Part shown: in pieces, positions 1-8,251 of the stretch
How the letters are laid out: every line of letters begins with the position of its first letter
How positions within the stretch are numbered: position 1 is the stretch's first letter
Source: Verrucomicrobiota bacterium
GTDB lineage: Bacteria; Verrucomicrobiota; Kiritimatiellia; JAHIZV01
NCBI GenBank assembly: GCA_018814445.1
Contig: JAHIZV010000115.1
Coordinates: 1 to 44,889 of the forward strand
Direction: 5' to 3'
DNA: 44,889 bases
Translations under genes and position numbers: made by a program
The notes under the pieces: model-generated
What the model saw: only the letters and a program-made list of their open reading frames with translations
Told to the model about the DNA's origin: nothing
The model's database searches: none

Positions 1-1
1 C

Positions 2-1123
2 GCCGGCGCCGCGGTCGAAGGCATCGAGAGAGCGGTGAGCAAATCCCAGCATGTCGAGAGCCTTGTTCTCTCGCAGGCCATCCGCAAGGGAGAGGGCTTG
101 CTCGGCGAGGTGGCGGACCTGGGGACGAGTATCTTAATCGAGCATCCTGAACGCGATCCGCGTGTGCCGAAGTACGAGATGGATTTTCTTCAGATTCGCA
201 GCATCGTCATGGTCCCGATGCGATTCCGACAGGGGGTGCTCGGCGTGCTTGCCGTTGTCAACCGCGTAGACGGTCAGGCCTTCACCGAAGCCGACACCAG
301 CATGCTGCAGGCGCTGGCCGACCAGGCGTCGGTTTCCGTCTACTACGCGGGCATGCGTGAAACGCTGCTGGAGAAACAAAGGATGGATGGCGATCTGAGT
401 TTCGCGCGGCAGATCCAGAGCTCCCTTCTGCCGCGGGAGATCCCGCAAGTGGAGGGAGTGGAGCTTGCCGCATTCAATGTGCCCGCGCAGGAGGTCGGAG
501 GAGACTACTACGACTTTGTCAAAGTGGACGATAGTCATATCGGTATGATGATCGCTGACGTGTCCGGCAAAGGCATTGCCGGAGCCATTGTAATGTCCAT
601 GTGTCGAAGCGCTCTGCGCGCGCAGGCCCCGGGATGCCTGAGTCCTTCCGAAGTGCTGCGGGCTATGAACCGGGCGTTGGCGGCGGATCTCTCCGAGGAC
701 ATGTTTGTCAGCGCGCTTTACATGGTGCTCAACGTGGAGACGCGCGAGATTGTCATCAGTCGCGCCGGACACGAAAGGCCGATTCTTATTTCCGGACAGG
801 GCGACGGCTTCAGCATCATTGACTCCGCGGGCATCGCGATCGGCATTGCCGACATCGAGACTTTTGAGGCCCTGATCGTGGATATAGAGGTGGCGCTGCG
901 CGAAGGAGATCTCGTTGTGGCCTACACGGACGGCATCACGGAGGCGATGAACGAGCGGAGGGAGGAGTGGGGTGTGGATAACTTCCTTGACGCTCTGCGC
1001 ATCTCCGCCGCGGAGGGAGCGCAGAGCGTTCTCAATAACGTGCAGGAGCGGGCCTTGCGTTTTGTGGGTAATATGCCGCAATATGACGATATGACATTGC
1101 TTGCATTGCGAGTCTTAGGTTAG
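2..1123 (+). CDS. GAF-domain PP2C-type (SpoIIE) serine phosphatase, 5' end outside window
   Basis: Probable phosphatase of a partner-switching pathway: it would dephosphorylate the STAS antagonist encoded next. The reading frame is open to the left edge of the window, so the true start lies upstream; a GTG at 35 is the first start codon visible but cuts into the GAF domain. Residues about 15-105 (counted from that GTG) look like the C-terminal half of a GAF sensor domain (VMVPMRFRQGVLGVLAVVN). Residues about 120-360 are the SpoIIE/RsbU-type PP2C domain, with the usual entry QIQSSLLP, the metal-binding GGDYYDF, the DVSGKG motif, and later GHERPIL, YTDGITEA and YDDMTLL. The metal-ligand aspartates are present, so the enzyme looks active. 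It is followed after 25 bp by the STAS gene and then the anti-sigma kinase, apparently one operon. The family assignment is firm; the target sigma factor or output protein is unknown. Confidence 0.9.
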   Translation, partial: AGAAVEGIERAVSKSQHVESLVLSQAIRKGEGLLGEVADLGTSILIEHPERDPRVPKYEMDFLQIRSIVMVPMRFRQGVLGVLAVVNRVDGQAFTEADTSMLQALADQASVSVYYAGMRETLLEKQRMDGDLSFARQIQSSLLPREIPQVEGVELAAFNVPAQEVGGDYYDFVKVDDSHIGMMIADVSGKGIAGAIVMSMCRSALRAQAPGCLSPSEVLRAMNRALAADLSEDMFVSALYMVLNVETREIVISRAGHERPILISGQGDGFSIIDSAGIAIGIADIETFEALIVDIEVALREGDLVVAYTDGITEAMNERREEWGVDNFLDALRISAAEGAQSVLNNVQERALRFVGNMPQYDDMTLLALRVLG

Positions 1124-1148
1124 TATCCAGACAGATAACGGAGGTGTT

Positions 1149-1496
1149 ATGCGGGAATGCATCATTAAGAGAGAAGAACAGGAAGACCTCGATATTCTTC
1201 ACCTCGACGGCTCGCTGGACGCACATTCCTTTCCCCGTCTGGAAAGCGCCTTGATGGACTTGCGCGAAAGCAGTCGGCATCGCTGCATTCTTGATTGCGC
1301 CGGGCTTGACTACATCAGCAGTGCGGCACTCGGGGCGTTGATCGGGTTTGCCCGCCGCGCCAGGGAAAACGGCGGTGATCTGAAACTGGTTAAGCTGTCC
1401 CCGAAGATCTACAACATCGTGGAGCTGCTCGGATTCCATAAGATACTCGAGATTTACGGCGAAGTGGATCAGGCCGTCGAGAAATTCAGAGGCTGA
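1149..1496 (+). CDS. STAS-domain anti-anti-sigma factor (RsbV/SpoIIAA-like)
   Basis: A 115-residue single-domain STAS protein. In this family the unphosphorylated form binds the anti-sigma kinase and frees its partner. The core motif around residue 57 reads DYISSAALG, which carries the conserved serine phosphorylated by RsbW-type kinases, and the length is typical. The ATG at 1149 is preceded by GGAGG about 8 bp upstream (1140-1144). It sits between a PP2C phosphatase and an RsbW-like kinase, the three components of a partner switch. No sigma factor gene lies in this window, so the regulated output is not visible. Confidence 0.9.
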   Translation: MRECIIKREEQEDLDILHLDGSLDAHSFPRLESALMDLRESSRHRCILDCAGLDYISSAALGALIGFARRARENGGDLKLVKLSPKIYNIVELLGFHKILEIYGEVDQAVEKFRG

Positions 1497-1509
1497 CCAG
1501 ATTATCCTG

Positions 1510-1968
1510 ATGAATTCGCCGGCACACTCTACAGAAGATATCTCCATACTGCACGTCCCCCCTCTGTTCAGTCAGCTTCGCACCATCCGTCAGGCTGTGC
1601 GCGACCTCTGTTCCCGGGCCCGCATGTCGGAGTTTGAAGCGGCACAGCTCGAAATGGCGGTGGACGAAGCCTGTGCGAATGTGATCGAGCACAGCTATGC
1701 CGATATTGATCCCCGCGCTACGACCGATCAGGTTCACGTACTTCGTCTGAAGTTGATCCACGCGCCGGACAGCGTCCGGGTGGAGATCACAGACCGGGGC
1801 GAGGGGTTCGATTTTGAGTCCACGGAACTGCTGGATCCGAAAGACTACCTCGAGGCCGGCAGGGAGAGGGGGCTGGGCATGTACATTATCAACAGGTTCG
1901 TGGACAGCGCCCGCTATGAACGGGGTGGACCCGAAGGCAATTGTTTAACGTTGACCAAACTGCTCTGA
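1510..1968 (+). CDS. RsbW/SpoIIAB-like serine kinase and anti-sigma factor (HATPase_c)
   Basis: A 152-residue GHKL-type ATPase of the RsbW/SpoIIAB family. It is expected to phosphorylate the STAS antagonist and to sequester a sigma factor or another partner. The N box is visible as EMAVDEACANVIEHSY (about residues 49-64), the G1 box as ITDRGEGFD, and the G2 box as ERGLGMYIIN. The start is 13 bp after the STAS stop codon. Together with the two upstream genes it forms a complete partner-switching module. The next 84 bp before grpE hold a 6-bp inverted repeat (1987-2007) without a clear T run, so termination there is uncertain. Confidence 0.9.
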   Translation: MNSPAHSTEDISILHVPPLFSQLRTIRQAVRDLCSRARMSEFEAAQLEMAVDEACANVIEHSYADIDPRATTDQVHVLRLKLIHAPDSVRVEITDRGEGFDFESTELLDPKDYLEAGRERGLGMYIINRFVDSARYERGGPEGNCLTLTKLL

Positions 1969-1986
1969 ACGGGCAGTAATACCCGC

Positions 1987-2007
1987 CTGTCTTTTGGCTT
2001 CAGACAG
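1987..2007 (+). terminator. Weak inverted repeat between signalling operon and grpE
   Basis: CTGTCT (1987-1992) and AGACAG (2002-2007) could pair around a 9-nt loop. A T-rich but interrupted stretch follows some 10 bp later. It might be a weak terminator or an mRNA structure ahead of grpE. No CIRCE-type heat-shock operator was found in this gap. Confidence 0.25.
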
Positions 2008-2052
2008 ATCGTGTGATTTCCTTTATTTTCAGTATCATGAAAGGGCTGTCTT

Positions 2053-2631
2053 ATGAAAAAGAGCAAGAAACAGAAGCCTGAAGAAGAAAAGCCGGAGCCG
2101 CAGAAGAAGATGGCGCCCGAAAAGGAAGCTGAAGAAGCTGCTGTGGAATCGCCGGCGGAACAGGTGGATGAGGCATTGGAATCGAGGTTCCTGCGCCTGC
2201 AGGCGGATTTTGACAATTTTCGAAAGCGCACTCAGAAAGAACGCGGTGAATGGTTTCGTCAGGCGAACGAGGGATTGATGGAGGAACTGCTCCCGGTCCT
2301 TGACCATTTTGAAATGGGTCTGACTAACGCACAACAGCATCATGCCGACGATGCCGTTATGAACGGATTCACGCTGGTCTACGAGCAGCTTCTCGCCGCA
2401 CTGAAGAAATTCGGCCTCGAACCGATCGATGCGGAAGGCGAGGAATTCAATCCGCATCTTCACGAGGCGATCACCCAGCTCCCATCGAATGAACACGCGG
2501 CGGATATGGTCATGGCCCAGACGCGCCGGGGTTTCAAACTGGGCGACAAACTTCTGCGGGCAACGCAGGTTGTCGTTTCCGGCGGGGCGTCTGAAGAGAC
2601 GGAGACTCCTGCCGACGAAGAGGAAAAATAG
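2053..2631 (+). CDS. grpE: Nucleotide exchange factor GrpE
   Basis: GrpE is the nucleotide exchange factor of DnaK, driving ADP release in the cytosolic chaperone cycle. The 192-residue protein has the family layout: a charged N-terminal tail (about 1-45, rich in K, E and P), a long coiled coil with FLRLQADFDNFRKRTQKER (about 54-73), and a beta domain ending in RRGFKLGDKLLRATQVVVSG (about 158-178), which is the GrpE signature. It is followed with no gap by dnaJ: the TAG at 2629-2631 touches the ATG at 2632. dnaK is not in the window. No CIRCE or sigma-32-type element was recognised upstream. Confidence 0.96.
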   Translation: MKKSKKQKPEEEKPEPQKKMAPEKEAEEAAVESPAEQVDEALESRFLRLQADFDNFRKRTQKERGEWFRQANEGLMEELLPVLDHFEMGLTNAQQHHADDAVMNGFTLVYEQLLAALKKFGLEPIDAEGEEFNPHLHEAITQLPSNEHAADMVMAQTRRGFKLGDKLLRATQVVVSGGASEETETPADEEEK

Positions 2632-3822
2632 ATGGCCGGATCAAAGCGAGACTATTACGAGGTCCTGGGAGTCGAGCGCGGCGCCAGCAAGGAAGAACTG
2701 AAGAAGGCGTACCGTAAACTGGCGGTCCAGTATCATCCCGACAAGAATCCGGGAAATCATGAAGCTGAAGAGAAGTTTAAAGAGCTTTCAGAAGCTTACG
2801 AAGTGCTGTCTGACGAACAGAAGCGGCAGCAGTATGATCAATTCGGACATCAGGCATTCGGTGGCGGTCGCGGCGGCGGGGCTGGCGGGTTCGGCGGCTC
2901 TGGAGGCTTCGGAATCGATCTGGAAGAAGCGCTGAGAACCTTCATGGGCGCAGCCGGAGGAAGAGGAAGCATCTTTGAAGATTTCTTCGGCGGCGGAGGG
3001 CGCTCCGGCGGAGGGCGTGAAACGGAACGCAGGGGCTCGGATCTTCGCTTCGATCTTGAAATCGACTTCGAGGAGGCCGTCCTCGGTTCCGAACGGGAGA
3101 TAGGATTTCCAGTGATGGAGGAATGCTCGGACTGCAAGGGCTCCGGGGCGGCGCCGGGAAGCAGTCGCGAGACATGCAAGCACTGCGGAGGTTCGGGCGC
3201 GGTGACGCGGTCCAACGGATTCTTTCATGTGCGGCAGACTTGTCCCGTCTGTTCCGGGACAGGGCAGGTGATCGCGAATCCTTGCCGCAAATGCGGCGGG
3301 GAGGGAAGAGTGAAGGGCCGGCGGAATCTCACTTTGAAGATCCCCGCGGGCGTAGAAACTGGATCGCGTCTCCGTGTCGGCGGCAAAGGCGAAGGCGGGG
3401 TCCGCGGCGGACCCGCAGGCGACCTGTACGTCGTGCTTCATGTCAAAGCTCATGATATTTTCCAGCGGCGGGATGAAGATATCTTCTGCCAGGTGCCGAT
3501 TCCTTTCGTGACAGCCGCATTGGGCGGAGAGGTTGAAGTGCCGACCGTGCACGGTTTCGCCAAGATCAAGATTCCGGCCGGCACGCAGACCGGAAAAACC
3601 TTCCGTATCCGCGGCAAGGGAGTCAGCGGACTTCGCGGCGGACGAAGCGGAGACCAGCATGTGAGTGTCGTCGTCGAGGTCCCGGTGAAACTCAGCGGTA
3701 AGCAGAAGAAACTGCTCGATGAATTCGCGAGCCTGTCGGACGAGAGCCATCATCCGGAAAGAAAACACTTTCACGCGAAAGCCGAAGAATTTTACGAGCG
3801 CAAGCGCAAGATGGGTAAATGA
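2632..3822 (+). CDS. dnaJ: Chaperone protein DnaJ
   Basis: Type I (class A) Hsp40 co-chaperone that delivers substrates to DnaK and stimulates its ATPase. All domains are visible in the 396 residues: the J domain (1-70) with YHPDKNPG carrying the HPD triad, a glycine/phenylalanine-rich linker (about 77-130), a zinc domain (about 163-230) with four CxxCxGxG-type modules ([32 protein letters not shown]), and the C-terminal substrate-binding region. The ATG immediately follows the grpE stop codon. rsmE follows after 22 bp, an arrangement seen in many bacteria. Nothing appears missing. Confidence 0.97.
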   Translation: MAGSKRDYYEVLGVERGASKEELKKAYRKLAVQYHPDKNPGNHEAEEKFKELSEAYEVLSDEQKRQQYDQFGHQAFGGGRGGGAGGFGGSGGFGIDLEEALRTFMGAAGGRGSIFEDFFGGGGRSGGGRETERRGSDLRFDLEIDFEEAVLGSEREIGFPVMEECSDCKGSGAAPGSSRETCKHCGGSGAVTRSNGFFHVRQTCPVCSGTGQVIANPCRKCGGEGRVKGRRNLTLKIPAGVETGSRLRVGGKGEGGVRGGPAGDLYVVLHVKAHDIFQRRDEDIFCQVPIPFVTAALGGEVEVPTVHGFAKIKIPAGTQTGKTFRIRGKGVSGLRGGRSGDQHVSVVVEVPVKLSGKQKKLLDEFASLSDESHHPERKHFHAKAEEFYERKRKMGK

Positions 3823-3844
3823 TCGATCGCCTTCGTTGAGAACC

Positions 3845-4600
3845 GTGAACCGCTTTTTCGTACAATCCTCCGCATGGAACGAGAGAATCGTGGTCCTTTC
3901 TCCCGAAGAGGATCACCACTTCCGTCATGTACTGCGCGGCCGCGTGGGTGACTCGGTCGAACTGTTCGACGGCTCGGGCGATGCCGCCATAGGACAGGTC
4001 GACTCATTGGAGAACGGGCATGTTACGATTACCGTTCGCGAGACGCGCCGTATTCCCCGTCCTAAACCGGAACTCACGCTTATTCAGGCCGTCATCAAAT
4101 CTCATCACATGGACTGGCTTCTGCAGAAAGCCACGGAACTCGGCGTGTCGAGGATAGTGCCTGTCGACACCGAACACGTGGTCGTCCGGCTGAAACCGAA
4201 GCAGATGGAAAGCAAAGTCGAGCGATGGCGGAAGATCGTTCTGAACGCGGCTAAACAGTGTGGCACGCCCTGGCTTCCCGAGGTCATGCCGCCGCGTCCG
4301 CTGTCCGAGTACCTGGATGAGAACAACCTGCCGGAACGCATGCTGGTCTGCTCTCTGTCGCATGACGCGCGCGACCTGCACTCCGTTCTCGATAGCATGC
4401 ACAACGCGGAGCACGGCGACATCGGAATCTTCATCGGCCCCGAGGGATCCCTGACCTACGCGGAAGAAGAAAGACTTCGCGGCATCGGCGCGACGCCGGT
4501 CTCGCTCGGAGCAAACACACTTAGAGCCGAAACAGCCGCCATCTATGCCTTAAGCGCCCTCACATATGAACTTCGGAAACCATCAACCATCAACCATTAA
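3845..4600 (+). CDS. rsmE: 16S rRNA (uracil1498-N3)-methyltransferase RsmE
   Basis: RsmE is a SPOUT-family methyltransferase that methylates U1498 of 16S rRNA. I place the start at the GTG at 3845 because the alignable protein begins NRFFVQSS, and the frame further upstream runs back inside dnaJ. Family motifs include HHFRHVLR near the N-terminus, LLQKATELGVSRI, AAKQCGTPWLPEV, and the C-terminal knot motifs IGPEGSLTYAEEE and SLGANTLRAETAAI. The length of 251 residues is normal. The last residues (PSTINH) and the stop codon are made by a heptamer repeat array (4578-4605), so the C-terminus may be recently altered. The next gene starts 35 bp before this stop, in another frame. Confidence 0.93.
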   Translation: MNRFFVQSSAWNERIVVLSPEEDHHFRHVLRGRVGDSVELFDGSGDAAIGQVDSLENGHVTITVRETRRIPRPKPELTLIQAVIKSHHMDWLLQKATELGVSRIVPVDTEHVVVRLKPKQMESKVERWRKIVLNAAKQCGTPWLPEVMPPRPLSEYLDENNLPERMLVCSLSHDARDLHSVLDSMHNAEHGDIGIFIGPEGSLTYAEEERLRGIGATPVSLGANTLRAETAAIYALSALTYELRKPSTINH

Positions 4601-5288
4601 CCATCCTCCTCCCGTGCTTCTCCACTGGCTCCAACACGTTCCCTTCGAAGACCTCGGATTCATCAGCCGTTGGGCGGAAGAGCGAGGCGACACCGTCACC
4701 TGCACGCGCCTTTATGCCGGCGATTCATTGCCTGATCAGGATTCATTCGAATGGCTCGTGGTTATGGGCGGACCGATGAATATCTACGAACACGACAAGT
4801 ACCCGTGGCTCGTCAAAGAGAAGGCCTTCTTGAAGGATGCCATTGACAACGGCAAGACGGTCATCGGCATCTGTCTAGGAGCCCAACTGATCGCCGATGT
4901 CCTCGGCGCGAAAGTGTATCCGGGCGAACACAAGGAGATCGGCTGGTTCCCGGTCGAGTTCAGCGAGACAGCCGTAACGAAGAATCTACCGCAACGCGCA
5001 GACGTCTTTCATTGGCATGGCGACACGTTTGATCTTCCGGAGGGGGCGGTCCGTTTCGCTTCCAGCGAAGCATGCCTCAATCAGGGCTTTGTGTTTGGTG
5101 GCCGGGTACTCGCCCTGCAGTTTCACATGGAAACGACACGGGAATCAGCCAGAAGCCTGATCGAAAACTGCGCCAACGAACTGGTCGATGCGCCGTATAT
5201 CCAAACCGCCGAAGAAATGCTGGCCGACACATCCTGCTTCGATGCTCTGAACGCACACATACGATGCTTGCTGGATAACCTGTTCTGA
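4566..5288 (+). CDS. Class I glutamine amidotransferase-domain protein
   Basis: A 240-residue protein of the GATase1 (GMP-synthase glutaminase-like) family, which releases ammonia or hydrolyses gamma-glutamyl compounds. The nucleophile cysteine lies in GICLGAQLIADVLG (about residues 100-113) and the catalytic histidine in ALQFHME near residue 190; an upstream oxyanion-type MGGPMNIYE is also present. Family proteins of this stand-alone type are usually annotated only as GMP synthase-like; the substrate is unknown. The start is uncertain: ATG 4566 overlaps rsmE and its first codons cross the heptamer array, giving residues QPSTINH, while a GTG at 4614 would start right at the recognisable core (VLLHWLQHV). 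Neither has a good Shine-Dalgarno sequence. Confidence 0.8.
   Translation: MNFGNHQPSTINHPPPVLLHWLQHVPFEDLGFISRWAEERGDTVTCTRLYAGDSLPDQDSFEWLVVMGGPMNIYEHDKYPWLVKEKAFLKDAIDNGKTVIGICLGAQLIADVLGAKVYPGEHKEIGWFPVEFSETAVTKNLPQRADVFHWHGDTFDLPEGAVRFASSEACLNQGFVFGGRVLALQFHMETTRESARSLIENCANELVDAPYIQTAEEMLADTSCFDALNAHIRCLLDNLF
4578..4605. repeat. Four-unit heptamer array spanning rsmE stop and amidotransferase start
   Basis: Four consecutive 7-bp units, AACCATC, AACCATC, AACCATT, AACCATC. The rsmE TAA (4598-4600) is formed by the third and fourth units. The array is translated in two frames, giving PSTINH in both overlapping proteins. Confidence 0.85.
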
Positions 5289-5397
5289 ACTTGGACGTAT
5301 CCGAGAAGATAGGTTGCCCGCGAAATGCGGGAATAGCACGAAAAAGGATGGGGCGTCTTCTTCGTGCCGACAAAGGACTTCGCCCCGTTCTTCCCAA

Positions 5398-5440
5398 CCT
5401 TGGAAGTTTTTCCAGCCACTTCTCCAGGGCTTGGAAGTCC
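5398..5440. repeat. Palindrome-rich motif in the gap before the hsd remnant
   Basis: TTGGAAGT occurs at 5400-5407 and again at 5431-5438, with the complementary TTCCA and CTCCA pieces between them, so the segment can fold on itself. The rest of the 305-bp gap (5289-5593) shows no gene I can support. It may be scar sequence left by loss of the 5' part of hsdM. Confidence 0.4.
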
Positions 5441-5593
5441 GCACTCTTGGCTGACCACCAGGAATGTGTTATACGCAGCTATCAGGCAGTCAAAGATATA
5501 TATGGATGCTATACGTCAGCACAATATACATCACACCGTCGACACAGAACTGAGAATTCACCGCAGTTGGCGTGACGATTTGTTTGAAAAGGT

Positions 5594-6382
5594 ATGCTGT
5601 ACGTCTGGATTCAGAGCGGCTACAACCTGCGGGACATTATTGACCCTATTGACGAGTTGCGGTTTCAGTCGCAGAGCGAGAAGCACGAGCTATCGCACCT
5701 CTACGAGGCCAAGATCAAGAACATGGGCAACGCCGGACGCAACGGCGGCGAGTATTACACCCCGCGCCCGCTCATTCGCGCCATCGTCGCCAATCCGCCC
5801 TTCGGCGGCAAAGAGCGCAAGGAAGTGCAGCAGAACTTCCCCATCCGTACCGGCGAGACCGCCTTCCTGTTCCTGCAGCACTTCATCAAGATCCTCAAGG
5901 CCGGTGGCCGCGCCGGCATCGTCATCAAGAACACCTTCCTCTCCAACACCGACAACGCCTCCGTCAGCCTGCGCCAGAAGCTGCTCGAAGAGTGCAACCT
6001 GCACACCGTGCTCGACTGCCCCGGCGGCACCTTCATCGGCGCGGGCGTGAAGACCGTGGTGCTCTTCTTTGAGAAAGGCACCAAGACGCGCAAGGTCTGG
6101 TTCTACCAGCTCGACCCCGGCCGCAACCTGGGGAAGACCAACCCGCTGAATGATGGGGACCTGATTGACTTTATTGACAAGCAGAAGACCTTTGCGGATT
6201 CGGACAAGAGCTGGAGCGTGGATGTGGCGGCTATCGACCCGAAGACCTTTGATTTGTCCGTGAAGAACCCCAACGGTGGCGAGGAGATCGTCCACCGCAG
6301 CCCGCAGGAAATCATGGACGAAATCGCCGCCCTGGACGCCGAGAGCGCCGAAGTGCTGGGCAAGATCAAGGGGTTGCTATGA
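5594..6382 (+). pseudogene. hsdM: Type I restriction-modification DNA methyltransferase HsdM, truncated and internally deleted
   Basis: Remnant of the N6-adenine methylase subunit of a type I system. Recognisable homology starts about three codons after the ATG (SGYNLRDIIDPIDELRF) and runs through the linker NGGEYYTPRPLIRAIV. It then jumps directly to ANPPFGGKERKEVQQNF, which carries catalytic motif IV (NPPF). In intact members roughly 100 residues, including the AdoMet-binding motif I (DGACGSAGF type), lie between these two blocks; they are absent here although the frame is kept. The N-terminal part is also missing. The C-terminus (SAEVLGKIKGLL) looks complete and overlaps the hsdS start by 4 bp. 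Without motif I it should not methylate DNA. Family order is recalled knowledge; absence is seen directly. Confidence 0.85.
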
Positions 6383-7303
6383 AGATGGGGTGGGGGACAA
6401 AGACGCTGGGCGAAGTCTGCGACATCGAGCGCGGCGGTTCGCCGCGTCCAATTAAGGACTTCATCACTTCCGACCCGAGTGGCATCAACTGGATCAAGAT
6501 TGGGGACGCCACCGCGAGCGGGAAATACATCTACAAAACGAAAGAGAAGATAAAGCCAGAGGGCGTGAAACGCTCGCGCATGGTTTACGAAGGCGACTTC
6601 ATCCTGTCGAACTCGATGAGCTTCGGACGGCCTTACATCATGAAAACCACGGGGTGCATTCATGACGGATGGCTCGTGCTGCACCAGCCCAAAGTCGATC
6701 CCGACTATCTGTATCACGTACTCAGTACTGACCTCGTGTTTGACCAGTTCGACCGACTCGCAGCTGGCAGCACGGTCAGGAATCTGAACATCGGATTAGC
6801 GAAGTCCGTTGAGATTCCATACCCCCCGCTGGCCGAGCAGCAGCGAATATCCCTACTACGGCGCGTCAGGCATTGTCGATTATGTGGCCGACTACATCTT
6901 CGAAGGCGATAATCTCTTGGTCTCCGAAGATGGTGCAAATCTGCTGGCACGTTCGACGCCCATCGCGTTCTCAGTGACTGGCAAATACTGGGTCAACAAC
7001 CACGCGCACATTTTGCACTTTGAGAATATGGCGACCCAGCGATTCGCCGAATTCTATTTGGAAAGTATCAAGCTCGACGACTACATCACGGGCGCGGCCC
7101 AACCGAAGCTCAACCAGAAGGCGCTGAACTCGATTCCCATTCCGATTCCCAAGTCCGTCGAAGCGCAGGTGAAGATTGTCGAGAGTGTCGAGACGCTTCA
7201 GGAAGAAACCCAACGCCTCGCCAGCATCTACTCGCGCAAGCTCGCCGCGCTGGAGGCGTTGAAGAAGTCGCTGCTGCATCGGGCGTTTTCGGGGGAGTTG
7301 TGA
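6379..7303 (+). pseudogene. hsdS: Type I specificity subunit HsdS, internally deleted and frameshifted
   Basis: HsdS recognises DNA through two target-recognition domains separated by conserved helices. Frame one (from ATG 6379) encodes the first domain, starting KTLGEVCDIERGGSPRP and ending at YPPLAEQQRI near 6850. A second frame picks up at YPYYGASGIVDYVADYIFEG and runs to 7303, ending with the typical helix IYSRKLAALEALKKSLLHRAF. The central spacer helix and the start of domain two, normally about 100 residues, are missing at the junction, and the join changes frame. The junction sequence around CGAAT could come from either side, so a deletion between short repeats is plausible. The gene overlaps hsdM by ATGA. 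It is non-functional as read. Confidence 0.85.
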
Positions 7304-7313
7304 GATGGGGAGT

Positions 7314-7383
7314 TTGACAGAGTTGACCTTTTTGACAAAATTGACCCGGTTGTCGACGAAGTCAATGTGGTCAATAGTGTCAT
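7314..7383. repeat. 9-bp-periodic inverted TTGAC array upstream of four-helix-bundle gene
   Basis: TTGAC begins at 7314, 7323, 7332 and 7341, exactly 9 bp apart, each followed by four variable bases. After a centre at about 7350-7360 the complement appears at 7361 (GTCAA), 7370 (GTCAA) and 7379 (GTCAT), again 9 bp apart. The result is a long interrupted hairpin with 5-bp paired blocks and 4-nt unpaired blocks. Confidence 0.85.
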
Positions 7384-7404
7384 CCCCAACCCAAGGAGGC
7401 CGTC

Positions 7405-8160
7405 ATGCCTGAATTATTCGACAAACACGGGGGCTTTCGTCGGCTGCATTCTTTCACGCTGGCGACGATCGTGCAGCTCGACACGCTGCGCTTCTGCCGC
7501 CGTTTCCTGACCTTCGACCACCGCGAGACAGGCGCCAAATTCTACGACCCCAAGGGCCGCCAATACGACCAGATGACCCAGGCGGCGCGTAGCGGTCGGC
7601 AGAACATCATCGAGGGCTCGGAACGGTCCGCAACCTCGAAGGACACGGAGATGAAGCTCACCGACGTGGCGCGGGCGAGCCTGAGCGAGCTGCGCGGCGA
7701 CTACGAGATGTTCATCCTCGACCGCGGTCAGCTTCCGTGGTCGGTGCATTCCCCCGAAGCCAGGGCCATCAACGCGATCTCGCTCGACGACGCGCCGTTC
7801 AAGGACGACATGGTCCACGAGTCGGCGAAGCACGCGCTGGAACAGCGCCAGAAATACGCCTGCTGGCTGGACGCCGACGATGCGGTGGTGGTGGCCAACG
7901 CCATGCTCATCATCATTGGCCGCGCGCTGAACATGCTCAAGAGCCAGATCGAGGCACAAGGCAAAATCTTCGAGGAAACCGGCGGCTTCAACGAACGGCT
8001 CATGACCAAGCGCCTCGAGGCCCGCGAGGGTCAGCGCGACGCCGGGCCGTCCCCCGAATGCCCGCAGTGCGGCAAGCCCATGCGCCGGCGAAAGTCCGCC
8101 AAAGGCGATTTCTGGGGGTGTTCCAGCTACCCGGAGTGCAAAGGCACAAGGTCGGCATGA
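7405..8160 (+). CDS. Four-helix-bundle suffix-domain protein with topoisomerase-type zinc finger
   Basis: A 251-residue protein resembling the four helix bundle suffix-domain family, found inside type I restriction loci and related in fold to the S23/IVS four-helix-bundle proteins. The N-terminal two-thirds is helical (HSFTLATIVQLDTLRFCRRFL; RSGRQNIIEGSERSATS). The C-terminus is a zinc ribbon of the topoisomerase I type: CPQCGKPMRRRKS then FWGCSSYPEC (about residues 219-246). The start is well supported by AAGGAGG five bases before ATG 7405. Unlike its hsd neighbours it shows no deletion or frameshift. It is flanked on both sides by 9-bp inverted TTGAC arrays. Its role is unknown; nucleic-acid binding is an inference from the zinc ribbon. 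Confidence 0.8.
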   Translation: MPELFDKHGGFRRLHSFTLATIVQLDTLRFCRRFLTFDHRETGAKFYDPKGRQYDQMTQAARSGRQNIIEGSERSATSKDTEMKLTDVARASLSELRGDYEMFILDRGQLPWSVHSPEARAINAISLDDAPFKDDMVHESAKHALEQRQKYACWLDADDAVVVANAMLIIIGRALNMLKSQIEAQGKIFEETGGFNERLMTKRLEAREGQRDAGPSPECPQCGKPMRRRKSAKGDFWGCSSYPECKGTRSA

Positions 8161-8177
8161 AGAAGACGGAGAGGAAA

Positions 8178-8247
8178 ATGACCTTGTTGGCCGAGTTGAC
8201 CCTATTGTCAACAAGGTCATTCCAGTCAACCGAGTCAACGAGGTCAA
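8178..8247. repeat. Second 9-bp-periodic inverted TTGAC array, upstream of hsdR
   Basis: Units begin at 8178 (ATGAC), 8187 (TTGGC), 8196 (TTGAC) and 8205 (TTGTC), then the complement at 8207 (GTCAA), 8216 (GTCAT), 8225, 8234 and 8243 (GTCAA), all in 9-bp steps. AATGACCTTGTTG (8177-8189) and CAACAAGGTCATT (8209-8221) form a 13-bp perfect stem. The last unit supplies GAGGT just ahead of the hsdR ATG at 8252. Confidence 0.88.
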
Positions 8248-8251
8248 CATC

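Noticed and set aside
134-1081. Minus-strand frame of 315 codons opposite the PP2C phosphatase
   Set aside because: The plus strand encodes a complete catalytic domain; the minus frame shows no domain.
1969-2052. CIRCE or sigma-32 control site upstream of grpE
   Set aside because: No TTAGCACTC inverted pair or heat-shock promoter pattern was found on either strand.
5585-5610. Treating ATG 5594 as the natural hsdM start
   Set aside because: Recognisable HsdM homology starts only about three codons after this ATG, mid-protein, so the ATG is a chance codon at a truncation point rather than the native start.
5364-6050. A 228-codon frame overlapping the hsdM remnant
   Set aside because: Its second half is the serine/arginine-rich shadow of the hsdM frame; the hsdM frame carries the recognised NPPF and neighbouring motifs.
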